From positions 1 to 6,130 of the forward strand of contig JAQVEI010000157.1 in the NCBI GenBank assembly GCA_028697695.1: a DNA stretch of 6,130 nt. Direction: 5' to 3'. The position numbers and the translations under genes were made by a program. A model generated the notes under the pieces. It was not told the DNA's origin. It did no database searches and saw nothing but the letters and a program-made list of their open reading frames with translations. Source of the stretch: Lentimicrobiaceae bacterium. Its GTDB lineage: Bacteria > Bacteroidota > Bacteroidia > Bacteroidales > Lentimicrobiaceae. This document shows positions 1 through 5,058 of this stretch, piece after piece. Every line of letters begins with the position of its first letter. Positions within the stretch are counted from its first letter, which is position 1.

Positions 1-303
1 AATCAGGGACAGGGCTGGGAGGCTGAAATTAATTGTGTAGAACCTGTAGGAATTGGAATGGTTCACGATTTTGGAGTTCAAGTATACCCTAATCCGGTGC
101 GCGATCATATTTTGTCAATTCGTTCGGCTCAGGCTATTCAACAACTTGAGATGTATTCCAGTAGCGGAGCATTGGTTCATTCTTCCTTTCCCAGTTTATC
201 ATTTTCTCAGATCGATGTAAACAACTTAAATCAGGGACTTTACCTGCTTTTAATAAGCACTGCAAGGGGGCAATCCAGGTTTAAAGTTGTGATAATGCGC
301 TAA
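1..303 (+). CDS. C-terminal part of a secreted protein with a type IX secretion (Por) sorting domain
   Basis: The reading frame is open from the first base, so this is the last 100 residues of a longer protein. The ATG at 58 is internal and not a credible start. The visible part begins with GQGWEAEINC, which resembles the end of a CUB-like or other beta-sandwich domain (weak inference). A short linker follows, then VYPNPVRD at visible residues 28-35, the classic start of a Bacteroidota C-terminal sorting domain. The domain continues with LEMYSSSGALV, a DVNNLNQGLYLLLI strand and a closing FKVVIMR. Known for this family: the domain directs export across the outer membrane by the type IX system and is then usually cleaved, leaving the protein secreted or anchored on the surface. 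The activity of the missing N-terminal part cannot be told from here. The TAA stop overlaps the stop of the convergent gene. The T9SS call is firm; the CUB idea is only a suggestion. Confidence 0.88.
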   Translation, partial: NQGQGWEAEINCVEPVGIGMVHDFGVQVYPNPVRDHILSIRSAQAIQQLEMYSSSGALVHSSFPSLSFSQIDVNNLNQGLYLLLISTARGQSRFKVVIMR

Positions 304-1100
304 AAACGTAAAGGGAAATGAAGGCCTACCCGATATATAAGCAATACGACAGCCGAAATCACTAAAAGCTGGATGTTAATATTGGCTTCTTTGGGCTTTT
401 CATCAAAAAAGAGCATGGGACGACCCGAGCTGTTCAATAAAACAGGCAGCAGCATAATGAGCGGTGTCAGCAGCAGGGCAGCATCGTAATAACTAAGTGG
501 ATGTCGCAGCAATGCAATGATCAACGTTCCTACAACAAAGGGTATGATGACCTGATAAATGATAAACCTGGGGGTGTTTTCAGGCTTAAGCTGATTGTAA
601 TAGGTGTTGGCTCCCAGTATAAAGAGGCCACTGATGGCAAATCCGGTAACCGCCAGCAAAAAAGCTGAAATCAATGTAACAAGTAACTTGCCGGTATCGG
701 GTAAATATAACCAGATAAGCACATGTCCGAAACCTTCGCTTAAAAGTGCACCAGCAAATGCAGGGCCCAGCATCAAATTAAAACTATGAACAAAAGCCCA
801 GAGAAAAAACAACTTTAACAGCCCGGTATATTCCCTGAAACGTATGGCAATGGCTATCATGGCGATAGAAACTATAAAACTTATGATTGGTCCACTGCTG
901 TAAATAGTCTTTACAGAGTCGAAAGACCATTCTGAGGGTTTCATTAGGAAGTTTATCCGGGTGTAATTGATATTGAGCTTAAAATCAAACAATAAAGCCG
1001 AAATTACGGTAAAAGATTGAAACAACAGGAAAGCAAACAGGTAAGCCAACAGAAAGATAGCTGTAGAGTTGAGGACAATGGCAAGCTGTTTTTTTTGCAT
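300..1100 (-). CDS. polytopic inner-membrane protein of unknown function
   Basis: This is a 266-residue protein that I do not recognise as a named family. Hydrophobicity suggests about seven membrane segments, near residues 7-37, 69-88, 92-118, 137-164, 179-199, 206-223 and 242-259. A polar extracytoplasmic or cytoplasmic loop lies at 40-66 and a charged loop (FFDEKPKEAN) at 231-240. The third and fourth segments hold small and polar residues that could be conserved: W101, H105, N108, G112, G116, and later the GFGH stretch at 123-126. There is no HExxH, Walker or transporter signature, so I assign no role. The ATG at 1098-1100 begins a lysine-rich N-terminus (MQKKQ) followed directly by a hydrophobic segment, which fits a membrane protein start. 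No ribosome binding site is seen, as is usual in this phylum. The gene converges on the T9SS gene with a four-base overlap and stands alone on its strand here. Confidence 0.8.
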   Translation of the reverse strand: MQKKQLAIVLNSTAIFLLAYLFAFLLFQSFTVISALLFDFKLNINYTRINFLMKPSEWSFDSVKTIYSSGPIISFIVSIAMIAIAIRFREYTGLLKLFFLWAFVHSFNLMLGPAFAGALLSEGFGHVLIWLYLPDTGKLLVTLISAFLLAVTGFAISGLFILGANTYYNQLKPENTPRFIIYQVIIPFVVGTLIIALLRHPLSYYDAALLLTPLIMLLPVLLNSSGRPMLFFDEKPKEANINIQLLVISAVVLLIYRVGLHFPLRF

Positions 1101-1185
1101 AGCGTATCAATTGGTTATAGATTATTTGACGGCAGACGCCACAATGCCGGGATGCCCGATGACTTAATGCTTACATTTGATTGAA

Positions 1186-1193
1186 CAAAGATA
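1186..1193 (-). promoter_or_regulatory. possible -7 element of the membrane-protein gene
   Basis: Read on the minus strand this is TATCTTTG, a full match to the Bacteroidota -7 consensus TAnnTTTG. It lies 85 bases before the ATG at 1100. No TTG is found at the usual 19-21 base distance upstream (the nearest, at 1226-1228, is 32 bases away), so only half of the promoter is supported. Confidence 0.35.
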
Positions 1194-1209
1194 ATCCTTA
1201 TTCATTATA

Positions 1210-1240
1210 TTTGCTTTAATTCCCTCAAGTTTTACCTTTG
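1210..1240 (+). promoter_or_regulatory. strong Bacteroidota-type promoter with no gene directly behind it
   Basis: TTTG at 1210-1213, 19 bases, then TACCTTTG at 1233-1240: a complete match to the TTTG/TAnnTTTG promoter of the Bacteroidota primary sigma factor with ideal spacing. A transcript would begin near 1247. The ATG at 1243 opens a frame of only seven codons. The transcript could be a 5' leader of about 430 bases for htrA or a separate small RNA. A second, spaced-alike match (TTTG 1273-1276, TAGTTTTA 1296-1303) follows but is less perfect. Confidence 0.5.
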
Positions 1241-1423
1241 TAATGATTGAGGAGTTAAACCATTAAAAATGATTTGGCACATGGAGTTTTTTCACTAGTT
1301 TTATCTATAATCCAGGCAACTGTCTGATTGTTTTGTCAAAATGGCAGGAAACTGAATATTTAATGCTAAAATGGAATGACTTAATGGGTCATAATATTCG
1401 GTTATTTTTGTTATATTTAAGTA

Positions 1424-1443
1424 GGTTACGGCTTTCAGTAACC
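1424..1443. repeat. inverted repeat GGTTAC-N8-GTAACC
   Basis: Perfect 6-base arms (1424-1429 and 1438-1443) around an 8-base loop. It has the same GGT-N14-ACC layout as the repeat at 1507-1526, 83 bases further on. It could be an operator half of a pair or an RNA hairpin; nothing here shows which. Chance is possible at this arm length. Confidence 0.35.
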
Positions 1444-1506
1444 CCGGGTGAAGAATAATCATGTAATCTCAATACATTAATATATAGATGAGTATATTTT
1501 TCTCCT

Positions 1507-1526
1507 GGTATAGATTGTAATATACC
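1507..1526. repeat. inverted repeat GGTATA-N8-TATACC
   Basis: Perfect 6-base arms (1507-1512 and 1521-1526) around an 8-base loop, matching the layout of the repeat at 1424-1443. It ends about 100 bases before the likely htrA -33 element, a position suited to an activator or a leader hairpin. Function is inferred only from position. Confidence 0.35.
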
Positions 1527-1627
1527 CTGCTTATTTTCAATCACTTGCTTAACATTTTTTAACAACGGACGGTGTAACAAATGGTCTGCTTATTGCGTTA
1601 ATTCAAGCACATCGATAACGTTTTTAC

Positions 1628-1658
1628 TTGGCGCGTATCGGTATTAATTTTATCTTTT
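1628..1658 (+). promoter_or_regulatory. likely htrA promoter
   Basis: TTG at 1628-1630, 20 bases, then TATCTTTT at 1651-1658. This matches TAnnTTTG except for the last base. Transcription would start near 1665, giving a leader of only about ten bases before the ATG at 1675, so translation probably does not rely on a Shine-Dalgarno sequence; none is visible. Confidence 0.5.
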
Positions 1659-1674
1659 ACAAATTCAATATATT

Positions 1675-3147
1675 ATGAAAAAATTTGTCAGCAGTTTACT
1701 GATTGCAATTGCAGGCGGTGTAATTGCGTTATCGGCTTATACCTGGATAGGCGACAAAAACCAATCACAACTCCGGGGTGTTAATCATCAGGTTCCTGCA
1801 TATTTAACTGCAGGTGAAACTACCATGTCAGGTCCTATGGTTTTGCCTGATTTTACGGTAGCAGCCAGCAACACAGTGCATGCAGTGGTTCATATCAAAA
1901 CTGAATACGAGCGTAAAAGCAGTGTATATGATTATTTTTTTGATTTTCGTGATTTTTTCGGTGACCGCATGCCTCAGCGGGGTGGCCGACCTGAGCCTAT
2001 CATTGCCACAGGTTCCGGCGTAATTGTATCGCCTGACGGCTACATCGTAACCAACAATCATGTTGTTACAGAAGCCAACCGGGTGGAAGTAACACTTAAC
2101 GATAAAAGAACCTATGAAGCTACAGTGGTAGGTACTGACCCTTCTACCGATTTGGCAGTAATTAAAATAAATGCCAACGATTTACCCTATCTGTTGTATG
2201 GTAATTCTGATGATCTTCAGATTGGGGAATGGGTACTTGCCGTAGGAAATCCCTTTAACCTTACCTCTACGGTAACGGCAGGCATCGTAAGTGCAAAAGC
2301 AAGAAACATCAACATTCTTGGTTCTCCCGACGGCATATCATCATCCATTGAGTCGTTTATTCAGACAGATGCGGCTGTAAATAGAGGAAACAGTGGGGGG
2401 GCACTTGTTAATACTGCCGGACAACTGGTAGGTATCAATGCTGCCATTGCCTCCGGTACTGGCTATTATGCAGGATATTCATTCGCCATTCCGGTAAACA
2501 TAGTGCGTAAAGTTGTGACCGATTTGCGGGAGTTTGGCACGGTACAGCGGGGTTTCCTGGGTGTAAGTATCCGTGATATCGACAGCAAGCTGGCCATGGA
2601 CGAAAAAATAGCTGCCCTGGATGGAGTATATATTGCCGATGTTACCGAAAAAAGTGCTGCTGATGAAGCAGGCATAAAAAAAGGCGATATTATTTTAAAC
2701 ATTGAAGGCATCCCGGTAAATTCCACTTCGGAATTGCTCGAGATTATTGGTCAGCATCGTCCGGGCGATAAAATTGCAGTAGCTGTGCGCAGAGGCAATA
2801 ACGATAAGAACTTTAACGTTACCCTTAAAAACCGGAGTGGAAATACCGATCCGGTGAAACGGGAAAGCATTGATGTAGAGAATTTGCTGGGAGCAACCTT
2901 AAAACCCATTGATAGTGAGCTAAAAGATAGATTAGGCCTTGACTATGGCATGCAAATTGTAGCATTACGCAATGGAAAACTACGCAATGCCGGCGTTCGT
3001 GAAGGTTTTATTATTCTAAAACTTGACGGCAAACGCATTGATAGTATTGAAACACTCTCCCGCACGCTTGAAAACAAAGAAGGAGGGGTGCTGTTAGAAG
3101 GCATCTATCCGAACAAAACCAGAGCCTATTACGGGTTTGGTATGTAA
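1675..3147 (+). CDS. htrA: HtrA/DegP-family periplasmic serine protease (Do-like), two PDZ domains
   Basis: This 490-residue envelope protease and chaperone degrades or holds misfolded periplasmic and outer-membrane proteins. Residues 1-22 form a signal peptide or N-terminal anchor (MKKFVSSLLIAIAGGVIALS). A trypsin-like domain spans about 60-285. Its triad is complete: H129 in TNNHVV, D159 in DPSTDLAV and S240 in GNSGGAL. An aromatic and charged insertion at 78-105, between the first strands, corresponds to the LA loop that in DegP controls oligomer state. PDZ1 covers about 292-388 (RGFLGV, then AGIKKGDIILNI). PDZ2, about 400-480, is shorter and more divergent. The tail, ending YYGFGM, looks like the conserved end of Bacteroidota HtrA proteins (from memory). 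Length fits the family. It sits directly before rpoD, with a 166-base gap that contains a hairpin, and I recall this neighbourhood in other Bacteroidota. The symbol could equally be degP or degQ; sequence alone does not separate them. Confidence 0.95.
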   Translation: MKKFVSSLLIAIAGGVIALSAYTWIGDKNQSQLRGVNHQVPAYLTAGETTMSGPMVLPDFTVAASNTVHAVVHIKTEYERKSSVYDYFFDFRDFFGDRMPQRGGRPEPIIATGSGVIVSPDGYIVTNNHVVTEANRVEVTLNDKRTYEATVVGTDPSTDLAVIKINANDLPYLLYGNSDDLQIGEWVLAVGNPFNLTSTVTAGIVSAKARNINILGSPDGISSSIESFIQTDAAVNRGNSGGALVNTAGQLVGINAAIASGTGYYAGYSFAIPVNIVRKVVTDLREFGTVQRGFLGVSIRDIDSKLAMDEKIAALDGVYIADVTEKSAADEAGIKKGDIILNIEGIPVNSTSELLEIIGQHRPGDKIAVAVRRGNNDKNFNVTLKNRSGNTDPVKRESIDVENLLGATLKPIDSELKDRLGLDYGMQIVALRNGKLRNAGVREGFIILKLDGKRIDSIETLSRTLENKEGGVLLEGIYPNKTRAYYGFGM

Positions 3148-3188
3148 GCATTTACGGCTGGACATATTATTTCAGCATCCGGACGTAG

Positions 3189-3231
3189 TTTGTCCATCAT
3201 TCTGCTCTAACAGGGCTGAATGATAGACAAA
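3189..3231. terminator. strong hairpin after htrA, possible transcript end or RNA processing signal
   Basis: Arms 3189-3207 and 3213-3231 pair over 19 positions with two mismatches (3195/3225 and 3203/3217), one G-U pair (3206/3214) and a 5-base loop. No T-run follows (AATTTGC comes next), so it is not a standard intrinsic terminator. It may instead protect the htrA 3' end or slow the polymerase. An outer pair of arms, 3169-3178 with 3248-3257 (9 of 10 paired), could enclose it. Confidence 0.5.
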
Positions 3232-3232
3232 A

Positions 3233-3260
3233 TTTGCTGAACTTTATATGCTGATATTTG
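3233..3260 (+). promoter_or_regulatory. weak candidate promoter for rpoD
   Basis: TTTG at 3233-3236, 16 bases, then GATATTTG at 3253-3260 (one mismatch to TAnnTTTG). The spacing is shorter than the usual 18-21. If real, transcription starts near 3267, leaving a leader of about 47 bases. It is the best match between htrA and rpoD, but not a strong one. Confidence 0.3.
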
Positions 3261-3313
3261 TTAATGATAAGAATGACACCGGCACGGTACTTTCTTTAAC
3301 CTGAAACCCCAAT

Positions 3314-4180
3314 ATGAGACAACTAAAAATAACCAAATCAATTACCAATCGTGAAACCGCTTCGCTCGACAAATACCTTCAGGACATAGGCAAGGAGGAA
3401 TTGATCAGTGCCGAGGAAGAGGTTCTCCTGGCTCAACGCATTAAACAGGGCGATCAACAAGCGCTGGAGAAATTGTGCAAAGCCAATTTAAGGTTCGTTG
3501 TTTCTGTAGCAAAACAATATCAAAATCAGGGACTTAGTCTTCCTGACCTCATCAATGAGGGTAACCTTGGACTGATAAAAGCTGCACAACGTTTTGATGA
3601 AACCAGAGGGTTTAAATTTATTTCCTATGCCGTTTGGTGGATTCGTCAAAGCATTCTTCAGGCCCTGGCCGAGCAATCGCGTATTGTGCGTTTGCCGCTG
3701 AATCAGGTTGGCTCACTCAATAAAATCAAAAAAGAGTCTTCACGATTGGAGCAGAAGTTTGAGCGTCCGCCCTCACCGGATGAAATTGCTGCCTCGCTCG
3801 AAATCCCCGAGTACAAGATTGATGCTGCACTAAAAATTTCAACCCGTTATATCTCTATGGATGCGCCGCTTACTGAAGATGAAGATATGAAGTTTATCGA
3901 TATTTTCGTGGATGAAGATACGCCCGTAACGGATGCGGGGCTTATGCGGGAATCGCTTGCACGGGAAATTCAACGTTCATTGGCTACCCTCACTGAAAAG
4001 GAGCGCGATGTAGTAAACCTTTATTACGGCATAGGCATGAATCATGGGCTTACCCTGGAAGAGATTGGTGCCAAATTTGACCTTACCCGCGAACGTGTTC
4101 GACAAATTAAGGAAAAAGCCATTCGCCGCTTAAAGCATACATCCCGTAGTAAGTTATTAAAAGCTTACCTGGGGCAATAA
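3314..4180 (+). CDS. rpoD: primary (housekeeping) sigma factor RpoD/SigA, Bacteroidota type
   Basis: A 288-residue sigma-70 family protein that directs RNA polymerase to housekeeping promoters. It starts with the short MRQLKITKSITNRE leader and has no region 1.1, as is usual for the primary sigma of this phylum. Region 1.2 is about 14-46 (SLDKYLQDIGKEELIS). Region 2 is about 55-125, with the core-binding stretch LPDLINEGNLGLIKAAQRFD (77-96) and the -10 melting and recognition part FKFISYAVWWIRQSI (100-114). Region 3 is about 133-205. Region 4 is about 215-280, with the helix-turn-helix LTLEEIGAKFDLTRERVRQI (246-265) that reads the -33 element. All regions are intact. It is the protein expected to read the TTTG/TAnnTTTG promoters seen elsewhere in the window. 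The ATG at 3314 has no Shine-Dalgarno sequence but gives the family N-terminus exactly. A perfect terminator follows 26 bases after the stop. Confidence 0.98.
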   Translation: MRQLKITKSITNRETASLDKYLQDIGKEELISAEEEVLLAQRIKQGDQQALEKLCKANLRFVVSVAKQYQNQGLSLPDLINEGNLGLIKAAQRFDETRGFKFISYAVWWIRQSILQALAEQSRIVRLPLNQVGSLNKIKKESSRLEQKFERPPSPDEIAASLEIPEYKIDAALKISTRYISMDAPLTEDEDMKFIDIFVDEDTPVTDAGLMRESLAREIQRSLATLTEKERDVVNLYYGIGMNHGLTLEEIGAKFDLTRERVRQIKEKAIRRLKHTSRSKLLKAYLGQ

Positions 4181-4206
4181 GCTAAAAAATTGCTTTTCAT
4201 CATTTT

Positions 4207-4234
4207 ATCCCTTTGAAAAAAGGGATTTTTTTTT
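4207..4234 (+). terminator. intrinsic terminator of rpoD
   Basis: ATCCCTTT (4207-4214) pairs perfectly with AAAGGGAT (4219-4226) over 8 bases, closed by a GAAA tetraloop (4215-4218), and an unbroken T-run continues to 4234. It begins 26 bases after the rpoD stop. This is a textbook rho-independent terminator. Its loop, second arm and T-run lie inside the promoter called at 4212-4241. Confidence 0.9.
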
Positions 4235-4241
4235 AACTTTG
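4212..4241 (+). promoter_or_regulatory. upstream promoter of the response regulator, overlapping the rpoD terminator
   Basis: TTTG at 4212-4215, 18 bases, then TAACTTTG at 4234-4241, a full match to the phylum consensus. The -33 element spans the end of the first hairpin arm and the first loop base of the rpoD terminator, and the -7 element begins on the last T of its T-run. Transcription would begin near 4248, giving a leader of about 180 T-rich bases before the ATG at 4427. Confidence 0.5.
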
Positions 4242-4267
4242 CATCGACTTTAACAACTTTTATTAAA

Positions 4268-4298
4268 TTGTTTTTCACTTGTTTAACTCTTTAATTTG
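4268..4298 (+). promoter_or_regulatory. second candidate promoter of the response regulator
   Basis: TTG at 4268-4270, 20 bases, then TTAATTTG at 4291-4298 (one mismatch to TAnnTTTG). The 12-base string TCTTTAATTTGC (4288-4299) recurs exactly at 5028-5039 before pyrG, in the same position relative to an upstream TTG. Transcription would start near 4305. Confidence 0.4.
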
Positions 4299-4360
4299 CT
4301 GTTAAAAACGGAAGACGATTTGTTTCTCAGTAAATTTTAAGATTTTTTGAATTTTTTTTT

Positions 4361-4390
4361 CAAAAGTGGGGTTACTTTCTCTCACTTTTG
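4361..4390. repeat. inverted repeat CAAAAGTG-N14-CACTTTTG before the response regulator
   Basis: Arms 4361-4368 and 4383-4390 are perfect 8-base complements. As RNA the stem can extend inward by G-U, G-C and G-U pairs to 11 positions with an 8-base loop (4372-4379). It ends 36 bases before the ATG at 4427 and lies inside the leader predicted from either upstream promoter. No T-run follows, so it is not a terminator. An operator or a leader hairpin are both possible. Confidence 0.5.
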
Positions 4391-4426
4391 CTATTAATTG
4401 CTTTGGGCAAACTCTATTGTGCTAGT

Positions 4427-4846
4427 ATGAACTTATTATCTAAAACCGAAAGGCCGACCCAATCAATGTCTGTTCCAACTAAAGCCATCAAAGTGTTGAT
4501 TGCTGAAGATAATCTGCTGAATCAACGTATTATTGAAATTTTAATAAAAAGAATGGGATGGGATTATACGCTTGTTCCCGATGGGCAGGAAGCTGTAGAT
4601 GCATGTATAGCTGATAAATACGATGTTATTTTGATGGATATTGATATGCCCCGTATGAATGGGTGGGAAGCCACCCTTGAAATCCGCCGGAGAAATATAA
4701 ACATCCCCATTATTGCCATTACTGCCTATTCGGAGGAATCATTCCGCAAAAAAAGCTTTGAAGTAGGCATGAATGAATTCTTATCCAAGCCTTACAATAA
4801 AGAGGAGATATATTCAACAGTGCTACAATACGTTAAGATGAATTAA
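4427..4846 (+). CDS. single-domain response regulator (CheY-like receiver), orphan
   Basis: A cytoplasmic receiver domain with no output domain; 139 residues from the chosen ATG. It accepts phosphate from a histidine kinase or phosphotransfer protein. All key residues are present: acidic pair E27/D28 (IAEDN), phospho-acceptor D71 (ILMDIDMPRMNG), T99 with Y101 next to it (AITAYSEE) and K121 (FLSKPY). The wording LMDxxMPxMNGxEAT and the AEDNLLNQ start are those of receivers fused to hybrid histidine kinases, so it may descend from such a domain (inference). No kinase lies nearby, so the partner is unknown. The start is uncertain. A TTG at 4388 in the same frame would start inside the inverted repeat and is unlikely. 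The ATG at 4427 is the first ATG. The ATG at 4466 gives 126 residues, close to a bare receiver domain. Terminator-like hairpins bound it on both sides, so it is probably transcribed alone. Confidence 0.9.
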   Translation: MNLLSKTERPTQSMSVPTKAIKVLIAEDNLLNQRIIEILIKRMGWDYTLVPDGQEAVDACIADKYDVILMDIDMPRMNGWEATLEIRRRNINIPIIAITAYSEESFRKKSFEVGMNEFLSKPYNKEEIYSTVLQYVKMN

Positions 4847-4880
4847 TTAATTTCGCGAATTTAAATAATTATCTTTTTTT
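4841..4880 (+). terminator. AT-rich hairpin with T-run after the response regulator
   Basis: AATTAATTAATT (4841-4852), which includes the stop codon, can pair with the segment 4858-4870 around a TCGCG loop, with one bulge. ATC and seven Ts (4874-4880) follow. The stem is nearly all A-T, so it is weaker than the rpoD terminator, but layout and place fit an intrinsic terminator. Confidence 0.4.
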
Positions 4881-5006
4881 GGATTTATAGTTATCCATTG
4901 CCGGGGGCTTTGTACATTTGCACTTTACCGGTCGATGCCTGTTTTTATAATTATAATGTTATCATCTCAATTTGAGTTAGTTTTGTATTGAGTGAAGTAT
5001 TTTCCA

Positions 5007-5038
5007 TTGTTCGGTAAGCACATTTTTTCTTTAATTTG
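5007..5038 (+). promoter_or_regulatory. candidate pyrG promoter
   Basis: TTG at 5007-5009, 21 bases, then TTAATTTG at 5031-5038 (one mismatch to TAnnTTTG). Transcription would start near 5045, about 15 bases before the ATG. Two other -7-like sequences lie upstream, TACATTTG at 4913-4920 and TAGTTTTG at 4978-4985. Both match the consensus fully but lack a TTG at the right distance, so the choice is not certain. Confidence 0.4.
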
Positions 5039-5058
5039 CACAAAAAAAAGTATCCGCT

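Larger units (their letters stand above)
1101..1674. other. 574-base spacer without a convincing gene
   Basis: This gap lies between the divergent membrane-protein gene and htrA. It is AT-rich. The only ORF of note is a 63-codon minus-strand frame at 1389-1580, which has no promoter, no recognisable domain and an unremarkable composition, so I do not call it. The spacer holds a minus-strand -7 element (1186-1193), a good plus-strand promoter (1210-1240), two CAGG(C/A)AACTG decamers at 1313-1322 and 1345-1354 around the small palindrome TTTTGTCAAAA (1331-1341), two 6-base inverted repeats with 8-base loops (1424-1443 and 1507-1526) and the likely htrA promoter (1628-1658). No tRNA, rRNA or CRISPR structure is seen. 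Confidence 0.6.

Noticed and set aside
58..303. Separate 81-residue gene starting at the ATG at 58
   Set aside because: The frame is open to the window start and the residues before the ATG (GWEAEINC) read as protein domain sequence, so this is the tail of a longer protein.
1159..1386. 11-base direct repeat ATGACTTAATG at 1159-1169 and 1376-1386
   Set aside because: A few exact 11-base repeats are expected by chance in a window of this size, and nothing mobile lies between the copies.
1389..1580. 63-codon minus-strand ORF in the spacer before htrA
   Set aside because: It has no promoter-like sequence upstream on that strand and no domain or membrane pattern. It also crosses both inverted repeats. 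An open frame of this length is expected by chance in such DNA.
4388..4426. TTG start at 4388 for the response regulator
   Set aside because: It would begin inside the inverted repeat and add a tail unlike receiver proteins. ATG codons at 4427 and 4466 in the same frame fit better.
4945..4956. Palindrome TTATAATTATAA before pyrG
   Set aside because: It is a tandem of TTATAA in an A/T-only stretch, so it is too easily produced by base composition to call an operator.
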